Positions 36,237 to 44,323 of a DNA stretch of 55,512 nucleotides are shown here, in pieces. The notes under the pieces are model-generated. The model worked only from the letters and a program-made list of their open reading frames with translations, did no database searches and was not told where the DNA came from. The position numbers and the translations under genes are program-made. Position 1 is the stretch's first letter. Every line of letters starts with the position of its first letter. Location: the NCBI RefSeq assembly GCF_000974985.2, contig NZ_LAVA02000095.1:1-55512 (forward strand), in the 5' to 3' direction. Origin of the DNA: Streptomyces mangrovisoli (GTDB lineage Bacteria; Actinomycetota; Actinomycetes; Streptomycetales; Streptomycetaceae).

Positions 36237-37061
36237 CCAGGGGCGGTCCTGGGCCGTGCCGTGGGCCAGGACGGCCACGTGCGGCAGCAGCAGCCCGCCC
36301 GCGCCGTCGGCGAACTCCGCGCACAGCCCGTCGTACGCCCGCCTGATCCGCTCGCGCGTCGCGGGTGGCTGGGCGGCGACGAGATGCCCGACCTGGCCGA
36401 TCCCGGCCGCGGCACCGCTCCACCACTCCTCGGCGCCGGCCCGGTGGTCCCACTCCAGCTCACGCCCGGCCACCGCGCCGAATCCGGCATCCGTCAGCAG
36501 CCGGGCGAGCCCGTCGGGCGTGCGCGGGAAGTCCTCGGCCGGATCGAGCCGCCGCCCCGGCACGGCGGGCTCGGCGCCGGCCTCCCGGCAGGCCCGCACC
36601 AGCAGGTCCTGCCCGGCCCCGCGCCGCTTGCCCCACACCGTCACCGCGATCCGCCCGCCGGGCCGCAGCACCCGGCGCAGCTCCGCGAGCGCGGCCCGCG
36701 GCCGGCCGACGTGGTTGACGACGAAGTTGGCCACCACGGCATCGAAGGCGCCGTCGGGGAAGGGCAGTTCGGGCAGTACGGCGACCCGGGCGTCGATGCC
36801 CCGGTCGCGGGCGGCGGCCACCATCGAGCCGTCGGCGTCCACGGCCCGCACCCGCGCCCCGCGCTCCCCCGCGGCCACGGCGACCGTGCCGGTGCCGGTC
36901 CCGGCGTCGAGCAGGTCCTGGTCCGGCCCCACGCCCGCCGCGTCCAGCAACGCCTCGGCGGAGTACGCGCACAGCCTCCCGAAGCTCGCTCCGTACGCCG
37001 CGGCCCGGCCGTCCCACATGGCCCGCTCGCTCGCTTCGAACTCCTGCGTCAAGGTCGTCAT
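36216..37061 (-). CDS. Class I SAM-dependent methyltransferase
   Basis: The 281-residue protein has motif I DLLDAGTGTGTVAVAAGERG, an acidic AVDAD after beta 2, motif II/IV LPFPDGAFDAVVANFVVNHV and VLRPGGRIAVTVWGK, as in UbiE/methyltransferase-11 enzymes. It contains no membrane segment. Acceptor is unknown; the family includes small-molecule and quinone methyltransferases. ATG start at 37061. The last residues (WGSGEPS) and stop are encoded by the 29-bp duplication shared with the HAD gene, so the C terminus may have been altered by that event. Monocistronic, with a terminator hairpin between it and the acyl-CoA dehydrogenase gene. Confidence 0.88.
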   Translation of the reverse strand: MTTLTQEFEASERAMWDGRAAAYGASFGRLCAYSAEALLDAAGVGPDQDLLDAGTGTGTVAVAAGERGARVRAVDADGSMVAAARDRGIDARVAVLPELPFPDGAFDAVVANFVVNHVGRPRAALAELRRVLRPGGRIAVTVWGKRRGAGQDLLVRACREAGAEPAVPGRRLDPAEDFPRTPDGLARLLTDAGFGAVAGRELEWDHRAGAEEWWSGAAAGIGQVGHLVAAQPPATRERIRRAYDGLCAEFADGAGGLLLPHVAVLAHGTAQDRPWGSGEPS

Positions 37062-37115
37062 GCCCGCCAGTCTCCCGGACGCCTCCCCGCGCCGTGCGAG
37101 GGACCGGACATGCCG

Positions 37116-37139
37116 GAAGGCGCCCCGCAGGGCGCCTTC
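37116..37139 (-). terminator. Hairpin terminator after acyl-CoA dehydrogenase gene
   Basis: A perfect 10-bp stem, GAAGGCGCCC with GGGCGCCTTC, and a four-base loop lie about 32 bases past the stop of the acyl-CoA dehydrogenase gene. Confidence 0.75.
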
Positions 37140-37170
37140 TTGGCGACAGCAGCGACCAACTCGCCCGCCG

Positions 37171-38328
37171 TTACGGCAGGTTGCGGGCCATGACGATGCG
37201 CTGGACCTGGTTGGTGCCCTCGTAGATCTGCGTGATCTTCGCGTCGCGCATCATGCGCTCGACCGGGTAGTCACGGGTGTAGCCGTAGCCGCCGAGCAGC
37301 TGCACGGCGTCCGTGGTGACCTCCATGGCGACGTCCGACGCGAAGCACTTGGCGGCGGCGCCCTGGAAGGTGAGGTCGCTGTCGCCGCGCTCGGAGGCGG
37401 CGGCGGCCTGGTAGGTCAGGGCGCGGGCGGCGGCGATCTTCATGGCCATGTCGGCGAGCATGAACTGGATGCCCTGGAAGTCGCCGATCGGCTTGCCGAA
37501 CTGCTTGCGCTCCTGGACGTAGCCCTTGGCGTAGTCGAGGGCGCCCTGGGCGACACCGAGCGCCTGGGCGGCGATGGTGATGCGGGTGTGGTCGAGGGTC
37601 TTCATCGCGGTGGCGAAGCCGGTGCCCTCCTCGCCGATCATCCGGTCGGCGGGGATGCGGACGTTGTCGAAGTAGACCTCACGGGTCGGGGAGCCCTTGA
37701 TGCCGAGCTTCTTCTCGGGGGCACCGAAGGAGACGCCCTCGTCGGACTTCTCCACGACGAACGCGGAGATGCCCTTGGAGCGCTTCGACGGGTCCGTCAC
37801 CGCCATCACCGTGTAGTACTCGGAGACGCCCGCGTTGGTGATCCAGCGCTTCACGCCGTTGAGCACCCAGTGGTCGCCGTCACGGACCGCGCGGGTCTTC
37901 ATGCCCGCCGCGTCCGAACCGGCCTCCGGCTCCGAGAGGCAGTACGAGAACATCCCGTCGCCCTTGGCCAGCGGGCCGAGGTACTTCTTCTTCAGCTCCT
38001 CGGAACCGGAGAGGATCACCGGCAGGGAGCCCAGCTTGTTCACGGCCGGGATCAGGGAGGACGACACGCACACGCGGGCCACCTCCTCGATCACGATCAC
38101 CGTGGCGAGCGCGTCGGCGCCGGCGCCGCCGAACTCCTCGGGTACGTGCACCGCGTGCAGGTCGTTCGCGACGAGGGCGTCGTGCGCCTCCTGCGGGAAG
38201 CGGGCCTCTTCGTCGACCGCGGCCGCGAACGGCGCGATCTTCGCCTCGGCGAGGGCACGGACGGCATCGCGGAGCATGTCGTGCTCCTCGGCGGGGCGGT
38301 ACAGGTCGAAATCAGCCGATCCGGCCAA
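37171..38328 (-). CDS. Acyl-CoA dehydrogenase
   Basis: This 385-residue flavoenzyme introduces a trans-2 double bond in acyl-CoA. Domains in order: N-terminal helices (EEHDMLRDAVRALAE), FAD contact YCLSEPEAGSDAAGMKT and the beta domain (VLNGVKRWITNAGVSEYYTV), then the C-terminal helical domain with RKQFGKPIGDFQGIQFMLADM and the end QIYEGTNQVQRIVMARNL, where the Glu of YEGTNQ is the usual catalytic base. Length is standard for short/medium-chain or branched-chain types. It uses a TTG start at 38328 with a weak GAGAG upstream. An AT-rich palindrome at 38415-38428 sits in its promoter region, shared with the divergent UDP-glucose dehydrogenase. Confidence 0.94.
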   Translation of the reverse strand: MAGSADFDLYRPAEEHDMLRDAVRALAEAKIAPFAAAVDEEARFPQEAHDALVANDLHAVHVPEEFGGAGADALATVIVIEEVARVCVSSSLIPAVNKLGSLPVILSGSEELKKKYLGPLAKGDGMFSYCLSEPEAGSDAAGMKTRAVRDGDHWVLNGVKRWITNAGVSEYYTVMAVTDPSKRSKGISAFVVEKSDEGVSFGAPEKKLGIKGSPTREVYFDNVRIPADRMIGEEGTGFATAMKTLDHTRITIAAQALGVAQGALDYAKGYVQERKQFGKPIGDFQGIQFMLADMAMKIAAARALTYQAAAASERGDSDLTFQGAAAKCFASDVAMEVTTDAVQLLGGYGYTRDYPVERMMRDAKITQIYEGTNQVQRIVMARNLP

Positions 38329-38410
38329 GGTCTCTCACGCTCCAAAGACGCGGTGGTACGGAAGCCGCCCCGGAACCCGCGCGTCGGTACAGACGCATCG
38401 GCGACCGACG

Positions 38411-38440
38411 CTAATTACCGTTAAGTAACTCAAATTTTAG
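38411..38440. promoter_or_regulatory. AT-rich island with TTAC-N6-GTAA palindrome
   Basis: In otherwise very GC-rich DNA this 30-base stretch is mostly A and T. TTACCGTTAAGTAA (38415-38428) has inverted arms TTAC and GTAA. It lies about 85 bases before the acyl-CoA dehydrogenase start and 140 before the UDP-glucose dehydrogenase start, and could be an operator or promoter core for either. Confidence 0.5.
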
Positions 38441-38565
38441 AGCCCCGCCCACGGGACGCCTACGTGAGCTTCGCGACAGGGGGAAAGTTGCCGGTCTAGG
38501 GGTCGGGGGGCGCCCCGGATATGCTCGGGCAGCGCATCGGCAGACGTACCCCATCTGGAGCACCC

Positions 38566-39909
38566 ATGAGCCTCAAGATCACCGTGATCGGCACCGGCTA
38601 TCTCGGCGCCACGCACGCCGCGGCCATGGCCGAGCTCGGCTTCGAGGTGCTCGCGATCGACGTCGTCAAGGAGAAGATCGAGAAGCTGGAGCGCGGCGAG
38701 GCCCCGATGTACGAGCCGGGCCTCGGCGACCTGCTGAAGCGCCATGTGGCCGGTATCGAGGGTTCCACGGGCCGGCTGCGGTTCACCCTCGACTGGGCCG
38801 AGATCGGCGCGTTCGGCGATGTGCACTTCCTGTGCGTGAACACCCCGCAGCGGCACGGCGAGTACGCGGCCGACCTGACGTACGTCGACGCGGCCGTCGC
38901 CTCGCTCGCCCCGCACCTGAGCGGGCCCGCCCTGGTGGTCGGCAAGTCCACGGTGCCGGTGGGCACCGCGGAGCGGCTCGCCGCCTACCTCGCCGAGCAC
39001 GCCCCGGCCGGCGCGGACGCCGAGCTGGCCTGGAACCCGGAGTTCCTGCGCGAGGGCTTCGCCGTCGACGACACGCTGCACCCGGACCGGCTGGTGGTCG
39101 GCGTGCGCAGCGAGCGCGCGGAGAAGCTGCTGCGCGAGGTGTACGCCACCCCGGTCGGCGAGGGGACGCCGTTCGTCGTCACCGACTTCCCGACCGCGGA
39201 GCTGGTGAAGACCTCCGCGAACTCCTTCCTCGCGACCAAGATCTCCTTCATCAACGCGATGGCGGAGATGTGCGAGGCCTCCGGCGGCGACGTGGCCAAG
39301 CTCGCCGAGGCGATCGGGTACGACGACCGGATCGGCCGGAAGTTCCTGCGGGCCGGGATCGGCTTCGGCGGCGGCTGCCTGCCCAAGGACATCCGGGCGT
39401 TCATGGCGCGCGCCGGTGAGCTGGGCGCCGACCAGGCGCTGACGTTCCTGCGCGAGATCGACTCCATCAACATGCGCCAGCGCGGGCAGATGGTGGAGCT
39501 GGCCCGGCAGGCGCTCGGCGGCGGCTCCTTCCTGGGCCGCCGGGTCGCGGTGCTCGGCGCCACCTTCAAGCCGGACTCGGACGACGTCCGGGACTCGCCC
39601 GCGCTGAACGTCGCCGGGCAGATCCACCTCCAGGGCGGCCAGGTCACGGTCTACGACCCCAAGGGCATGGACAACGCCCGCCGCGTCTTCCCGACCCTCG
39701 GGTACGCGGACTCCGCGCTGGACGCGGTGCGCGGCGCGGACGTCGTGCTGCACCTGACGGAGTGGCGCGAGTTCCGTGAGCTGGACCCGGCGGAGCTGGG
39801 CGCGGTCGCCGCGTCCCGCCTCGTCCTGGACGGCCGCAACGCCCTGGACCCCGCGGTCTGGCGTGCCGCCGGCTGGACGTACCGGGCGATGGGCCGCCCG
39901 ACGGCCTGA
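38566..39909 (+). CDS. UDP-glucose 6-dehydrogenase
   Basis: The 447-residue enzyme oxidises UDP-glucose to UDP-glucuronate using two NAD. It starts MSLKITVIGTGYLGATHAA, a Rossmann fold, and contains FLCVNTPQ, KSTVPVGTAERL, AWNPEFLREGFAVDDTLHPD, the central helix VKTSANSFLATKISFINAM and the catalytic cysteine in GFGGGCLPKD (Cys271). The C-terminal domain has VLGATFKPDSDDVRDSPALN. The ATG at 38566 is preceded by TCTGGAGC. Its product could feed the surface glycosyltransferases of this window. A GDP-mannose dehydrogenase of the same family is a less likely alternative. Confidence 0.92.
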   Translation: MSLKITVIGTGYLGATHAAAMAELGFEVLAIDVVKEKIEKLERGEAPMYEPGLGDLLKRHVAGIEGSTGRLRFTLDWAEIGAFGDVHFLCVNTPQRHGEYAADLTYVDAAVASLAPHLSGPALVVGKSTVPVGTAERLAAYLAEHAPAGADAELAWNPEFLREGFAVDDTLHPDRLVVGVRSERAEKLLREVYATPVGEGTPFVVTDFPTAELVKTSANSFLATKISFINAMAEMCEASGGDVAKLAEAIGYDDRIGRKFLRAGIGFGGGCLPKDIRAFMARAGELGADQALTFLREIDSINMRQRGQMVELARQALGGGSFLGRRVAVLGATFKPDSDDVRDSPALNVAGQIHLQGGQVTVYDPKGMDNARRVFPTLGYADSALDAVRGADVVLHLTEWREFRELDPAELGAVAASRLVLDGRNALDPAVWRAAGWTYRAMGRPTA

Positions 39910-40272
39910 GCGGCCGGCCCGACAACGCGAGGGGCCCCACCGGCCCGCGGCCACACCACGTGGTGTCCTGTCCGCGGCCCCGGCGGGGCCCTTTCGCGCA
40001 GTTCCCCGCGCCCCTCAATGAGCAGGGGCCACCCCCGCAGTACCGCACGCGCGGGCCCGTAGTGGCCGATCGCGCAGTTCCCCGCGCCCCCGCCGCGCCA
40101 GGGGCGCGGGGAACTGCGCGAAGGGGCCCCACCGGGCCGCGGACGGACACACCACGTCGTGCGGACGCATCACCCAGGGGCGCGGGGAACTGCGCGAAAA
40201 GGGGCTCGCCGTGCCGCGGACGGACACCGACCCCGGCGACCCCGCCGGAGGCGACGCCGGTTCGGCCGAGGC
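39910..40272. other. Repeat-rich intergenic region
   Basis: No gene is present. Apart from the four GCGCAGTTCCCCGCG elements the region has a perfect 14-base palindrome ACACCACGTGGTGT (39953-39966) and a diverged second version near 40150, so the unit appears to be a larger block (palindrome plus hairpin element) present twice in inverted order. Confidence 0.7.
39995..40196. repeat. Four copies of a 20-bp streptomycete intergenic element, two per orientation
   Basis: CGCGCAGTTCCCCGCGCCCC occurs on the plus strand at 39995-40014 and 40071-40090, and on the minus strand at 40101-40120 and 40177-40196. The second and third copies form a perfect 20-bp stem with a 10-base loop. Elements of this sequence are scattered through streptomycete intergenic regions. 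Confidence 0.9.
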
Positions 40273-40818
40273 TCAGTCGGCCGAACCGGCGTCGGTGGCA
40301 TTCTGCACCACCGGCCTGTGCGCCGCCCGGTACCGCCGCATCTTCGCCCGCGCCCCGCACACCTGCATCGAGCACCAGCGGCCGCGTCCCGCCGGACTGC
40401 GGTCGTAGTACGCCCAGTGGCACGTGTCCGACGCGCACGCCTTGAAGCGGGTCCAGGTGCCCGCGACCAGCGCCTCCGCGACCGCCGCCGCGACCCGGGC
40501 CGGCAGCGTCCCGCCCTCCGCGGGGGCCAGCCGTGCCGAGCCGTCGGCGGGGGCGACCTCGACGACCAGCGGGACCCGCGCCAGCAGCACCCCCAGCGGG
40601 GTCACCTCGGCGTGCGGCGGGTGCCCGGCATGGGCGAGCAGCGTCGCGCGCAGCGACTCGCGCAGCTCGCGGGCCGCGGGCAGCTCGTCCTCGCCGATGC
40701 CGAAGCGCGCCCGGACGTCCGGGCGCTCCAGCTCGTCCGCCCGCGACGCGATGTCGAGCGTGTTCAGCAGGGCCTCGATCAGGGCCAGGCCGCCGGGCGC
40801 GGGCGATCTCTCGCTCAT
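40273..40818 (-). CDS. CGNR zinc-finger transcription regulator (ABATE domain)
   Basis: The 181-residue protein has the N-terminal ABATE domain (LALIEALLNTLDIASR, RARFGIGEDELPAARELRESLR) and a C-terminal zinc finger: CASDTCHWAYYDRSPAGRGRW, then CSMQVCGARAKMRRYRA. The family's CGNR tetrad reads CGAR here. These proteins are predicted DNA-binding regulators of stress genes. The ATG at 40818 has AGGAGG 11 bases upstream. It is divergent from two glyoxalase-fold genes, and four GGTAAC half-sites lie in the shared promoter region, which suggests it controls itself and them. Confidence 0.9.
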   Translation of the reverse strand: MSERSPAPGGLALIEALLNTLDIASRADELERPDVRARFGIGEDELPAARELRESLRATLLAHAGHPPHAEVTPLGVLLARVPLVVEVAPADGSARLAPAEGGTLPARVAAAVAEALVAGTWTRFKACASDTCHWAYYDRSPAGRGRWCSMQVCGARAKMRRYRAAHRPVVQNATDAGSAD

Positions 40819-40851
40819 GGCGTGCGCCACCTCCTGCAATTCGCTTGCGAC

Positions 40852-40917
40852 GTTACCCCCGATGCGGGAGCATGCGGTAACCGACCCCGTTACCGGTTGA
40901 ACGCCTAAAGCGGTAAC
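40852..40917. promoter_or_regulatory. Cluster of four GGTAAC/GTTACC half-sites
   Basis: GTTACC at 40852 and 40889 and GGTAAC at 40876 and 40912 form nested inverted pairs; the central pair GGTAAC-N7-GTTACC (40876-40894) is a 19-base palindrome. TTGAAC at 40896-40901 may be the -35 of the glyoxalase gene, placing the sites across its promoter. Confidence 0.65.
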
Positions 40918-40936
40918 TCCCTTCCAGGAGGAAGTC

Positions 40937-41296
40937 ATGGCTCTCGCCACGCTCGGTCCGGTCGTCCTGGACTGTCCCGACCCCGGCGCGCTCGCCGGTT
41001 TCTACGCCCAGGTGCTGGGCGGCACCCCCGAGGGGGACGCGGACTGGGTGGATCTGGAGGTGCCCGGCGGCCGCGTGCTGGCCTTCCAGGCGGCCCCCGG
41101 CCACCAGCCGCCCGCCTGGCCGGCCCCCGACGCCTCGCAGCAGTTCCATCTGGACCTGGTCGTCGAGGACCTGGACGCGGCCGAGCAGGGCGTCCTCGCG
41201 CTCGGCGCGAAGCCGCTGGACACGGGCGACCGCGCCCGCACCTGGCGTGTGTACGCCGACCCGGCCGGGCACCCGTTCTGCCTCTGCGCCTGCTGA
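40937..41296 (+). CDS. Glyoxalase/bleomycin-resistance fold protein, first of tandem pair
   Basis: The 119-residue product is a vicinal-oxygen-chelate domain protein: VVLDCPDPGALAGFYAQVLGG at the start, WVDLEVPGGRVLAFQ, FHLDLVVEDLDAAEQGVLALG and the closing VYADPAGHPFCLC. These are often antibiotic-binding or isomerase-like proteins; no substrate can be named. AGGAGG lies seven bases before the ATG. The second gene, 36 bases downstream, encodes a paralogue of the same family, so this is a tandem duplication within an operon. Confidence 0.88.
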   Translation: MALATLGPVVLDCPDPGALAGFYAQVLGGTPEGDADWVDLEVPGGRVLAFQAAPGHQPPAWPAPDASQQFHLDLVVEDLDAAEQGVLALGAKPLDTGDRARTWRVYADPAGHPFCLCAC

Positions 41297-41331
41297 CCGA
41301 CCCGCGCCCCACCCAAGCCGAGGAGGAATCC

Positions 41332-41736
41332 ATGGCACCGATCGCCCGTTTCCGTTCCGTCGTGCTCGACTGCCCCGACCCGCGCGCCCTCGCGGAGTTC
41401 TACGCCCAGGTGGCCGGCGGCACGCCCGAGGCCGAGGACGACGACTGGGTCGTGCTCCAGGTCCCGGACGGGCCGCGGCTCGCGTTCCAGCAGGCCGACG
41501 GCTTCACCCCGCCGGAGTGGCCGCGCGCCGACCGCAACGGCCAGCAGTTCCACGTCGACTTCGACGCCGGCCCCACCTGGGCGGACATCGACGCGGCGCA
41601 CGAGAAGGTGCTGGCGCTGGGCGCCCGCCCGCTGGACCTGGAGGACCGCGAGAAGAAGGACTTCCAGGTGTACGCCGACCCGGCCGGGCACCCGTTCTGC
41701 CTGTGCCGGATCGAGTCGGCCGACGACCTCGGCTGA
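41332..41736 (+). CDS. Glyoxalase/bleomycin-resistance fold protein, second of tandem pair
   Basis: The 134-residue product shares with its neighbour the segments VVLDCPDPRALAEFYAQVAGG and VYADPAGHPFCLC and has an inserted EDDDW loop. It has GAGGAGG upstream of its ATG. The N-terminal His expected for glyoxalase I metal binding is replaced, while FHVDFD retains a possible ligand. The pair likely forms homo- or heterodimers, as this fold needs two domains for one site; heterodimer formation is inference. Confidence 0.88.
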   Translation: MAPIARFRSVVLDCPDPRALAEFYAQVAGGTPEAEDDDWVVLQVPDGPRLAFQQADGFTPPEWPRADRNGQQFHVDFDAGPTWADIDAAHEKVLALGARPLDLEDREKKDFQVYADPAGHPFCLCRIESADDLG

Positions 41737-41825
41737 AGGCCCGGGAAGGTTCGGGAAAGTCCGGGAAGGTCCGGCCGGGCGGCCTCGGCCGACGGACCGG
41801 ACCGAACCGGCCCGGCCGGGACGGG

Positions 41826-42956
41826 TCAGCCGTCCAGGTCGGAGATGCGGGCCGTCGAGGGCTCCCGGCGCAGCTGCGCGGCGCGGGCGGTGAAGTCCGC
41901 TCCGCGCAGCACTCGCTGCACGTTGCCCCAGGTGAGCAGCGCGATGTCGGACTCCGGCCAGCCCCGGCGCAGCAGCTCGGCGACGAGGTGCGGGTAGCCG
42001 GAGGGGTCGCGCAGCTCGCGCGGGTGCGCGGTTCCGGCGTCGTAGGTGCCGGACAGGCCCACGCTGCCGGGGCCCGCGACCGCGCGCACATGGTCGAGGT
42101 GGTCGGCGACGTCCCGGACGGTCGGGCCGGTCTGCTCGGCGGTCATCGGCACCATGCACAGGCCCTTCGCGGCGCCCAGCTCGGCCAGCAGCTCGTCGGG
42201 CAGGTTCGCGGGGTGCGGGCGCAGCGCGCGGGCCGCCGAGCGGGTGCACAGCACCGGCGCCTTGGAGACGGCGAAGACCCGCCGCACGGTGTCCTCGGAG
42301 GCGCCGGACACGTCGGCGACCACGCCGAGCCGGTTCATCTCGCGGACCACCTCCTCGCCGAACCGGGTCAGCCCCGCCCCGCTCGCCCAGGACGCGCCGG
42401 ACAGCGTCAGCGCGCGCAGGCCGAGCGCGTGCAGGGAGCGCAGGATGCCCAGGGAGTCGCCGAGCGCGGCGGCCGTGGCGGGGCCGAGCAGCACGGCGAT
42501 CCGGCCGTGGTTGCGGGCGTCGGCGACCTGCCCCGCGGTGCCGGCCAGCCGCAGCCCCTCGGGGTAGGCGCGGGCCACCGACTTCACGAGGTCGAGCTGT
42601 TCCAGGGTGGCGCCGACGGCCCGGTCCCCGGTCAGCCCCTCGGGCAGGTGCAGGGACCACAGCAGGGCGCCGACATGGCCGTCGCGCAGCCGGGGCAGAT
42701 CGGTGTCCACGGAGCTCTCGCCCAGTTCGAGGTCGTACCACGGCAGATGGCGCAGCACCCAGGGAAGCCCGGTGTAGCCGTCGGCGACGGGGTGCGCGGC
42801 GAGGATGGCGTGGGCCCGCTCCAGCGGCTCGGAGTCGGGGTCCGACACCAGGGTGTACGCGTCGGCGCCCAGGACCGCGACGGCCTCCCCGGACATCAGG
42901 CCGTCCAGCTCCGTGACCTCGTCGGCGGCGTGCAGGTCGTCCTGGAGGTCTGCCAT
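41826..42956 (-). CDS. Membrane dipeptidase (M19) family protein lacking metal ligands
   Basis: This 376-residue protein aligns along its length with the active dipeptidase encoded next to it, but each metal-binding position is changed: HND of DGHNDLPW becomes YTG (Tyr61, Gly63), the glutamate of MGAEGG becomes Thr in LGPATAA, DLSH becomes DVSG, FSHSSAR becomes CTRSAAR and GGDYDG becomes SGTYDA. The hydrophobic core and C-terminal ELLRRGWPESDIALLTWGNVQRVL are conserved and the frame is intact with normal codon use. It is therefore probably a non-catalytic paralogue under selection, not a decaying gene. ATG start at 42956, 179 bases after the active gene; likely the last gene of the purK-purE operon. 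Confidence 0.88.
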   Translation of the reverse strand: MADLQDDLHAADEVTELDGLMSGEAVAVLGADAYTLVSDPDSEPLERAHAILAAHPVADGYTGLPWVLRHLPWYDLELGESSVDTDLPRLRDGHVGALLWSLHLPEGLTGDRAVGATLEQLDLVKSVARAYPEGLRLAGTAGQVADARNHGRIAVLLGPATAAALGDSLGILRSLHALGLRALTLSGASWASGAGLTRFGEEVVREMNRLGVVADVSGASEDTVRRVFAVSKAPVLCTRSAARALRPHPANLPDELLAELGAAKGLCMVPMTAEQTGPTVRDVADHLDHVRAVAGPGSVGLSGTYDAGTAHPRELRDPSGYPHLVAELLRRGWPESDIALLTWGNVQRVLRGADFTARAAQLRREPSTARISDLDG

Positions 42957-43135
42957 GGCGGGGCTCCGTAGTACGTCGTGAGCTGCGTCGTGAGCGCGAT
43001 ACGGCCACCGTCGCACGGAGCCCCCGGGGCTTCCTGGTGGGTGAGGCGTTCGGGCGTACGACGACCGCCCCGGCCGAAGGTGGCCGGGGCGGGCAGTCAC
43101 GGCGGCCGGGAGCACTGCCCGGCGCGGGCGCGGGG

Positions 43136-44323
43136 TCAGCCGTCGAGCGACTCGATGGTGGCGTTGGACGGCGCCCGCGTCGCCCGCAGGTCGCGCGCCA
43201 CGTCCTCCGCCGCGCCCAGCACCCGTACGGAGTTCTGCCAGGTCAGCTTGGCCAGGTCGGACCGCGACCAGCCGCGCCGCAGCAGCTCGGCGAGCAGGTT
43301 CGGATAGCCGGAGACGTCGTCCAGGCCGTCCGGGGTGAACGCGGTGCCGTCGTAGTCGCCGCCGATGCCGAGGTGGTCGACGCCCGCCACCTCGCGCATG
43401 TGGTCCAGGTGGTCGGCGACCGTGGCGGCGGTGGCGACCGGGCGCGGGTGGGACTCCTGGAACGCCTCGTGCACCTTCATGGCGTCCGCCGTGGTGTCGA
43501 GGTGGTGGAAGCCGTGCGCGCGCATGTTCTCGTCCGCCGCGACCGTCCAGTCGACGGCGGCCTGGAGGACGAACTTCGGCACGAAGGTCACCATCGCGAC
43601 GCCGCCGTTGGCGGACAGCCGGGCGAGGACGTCGTCGGGGATGTTGCGCGGGTGGTCGCACACGGCCCGCGCGGAGGAGTGCGAGAAGATCACCGGCGCG
43701 ACGGAGGCGTCGAGCGCGTCGCGCATCGTCGTCGCCGCCACGTGCGAGAGGTCGACCAGCATCCCGAGCCGGTTCATCTCGCCCACGACCTCGCGGCCGA
43801 ACGCCGACAGGCCGCCGACGCGGGGCGCGTCGGTCGCGGAGTCCGCCCAGTCCACGTTGTCGTTGTGGGTGAGCGTCAGGTACCGCACACCGAGCTCGTA
43901 CAGGCCGCGCAGGGTGGCCAGCGAGTTGTCGATGGAGTGGCCGCCCTCGGCACCCATCAGCGAGGCGATACGGCCCTCCGCGCGCGCCGCCTCCAGGTCG
44001 GCGGCGGTGAGCGCGGCCCGCAGGTCGGCCGGGTGGCGCTCGATCAGCTGCCGTACGCAGTCGATCTGCTCCAGCGTCGCGGTGACCGCGCCGGGCAGGT
44101 CGGAGCGGACGTAGACCGACCAGTACTGCGCGCCGACGCCGCCCGCCCGCAGCCGGGGGATGTCGGTGTGCAGGTGGGCGCTCTGCGAGACGGAGATGTC
44201 GCGCGCGCCGAGGTCGTAGCGGACCTGCTCGCGCAGCGCCCAGGGCAGGTCGTTGTGGCCGTCCACGACGGGGAACTCGGCGAGCAGCGCCCGGGCCTCG
44301 TCCAGCTCCGTCATCGCGGTCAC
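43136..44323 (-). CDS. Membrane dipeptidase (renal dipeptidase, peptidase M19)
   Basis: The 395-residue protein is a binuclear-zinc dipeptidase. Ligands appear in DGHNDLPW (His23, Asp25), MGAEGGHSI, VDLSHVAATT and FSHSSARAV, with the final acidic GIGGDYDGTAF. No signal peptide is present, so it acts inside the cell unlike the mammalian enzyme. It may hydrolyse dipeptides, possibly including D-amino acid forms from wall turnover. The GTG start (44323) overlaps the purE stop by four bases, so translation is coupled to the purine genes; an ATG three codons on is also possible. Confidence 0.93.
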   Translation of the reverse strand: MTAMTELDEARALLAEFPVVDGHNDLPWALREQVRYDLGARDISVSQSAHLHTDIPRLRAGGVGAQYWSVYVRSDLPGAVTATLEQIDCVRQLIERHPADLRAALTAADLEAARAEGRIASLMGAEGGHSIDNSLATLRGLYELGVRYLTLTHNDNVDWADSATDAPRVGGLSAFGREVVGEMNRLGMLVDLSHVAATTMRDALDASVAPVIFSHSSARAVCDHPRNIPDDVLARLSANGGVAMVTFVPKFVLQAAVDWTVAADENMRAHGFHHLDTTADAMKVHEAFQESHPRPVATAATVADHLDHMREVAGVDHLGIGGDYDGTAFTPDGLDDVSGYPNLLAELLRRGWSRSDLAKLTWQNSVRVLGAAEDVARDLRATRAPSNATIESLDG

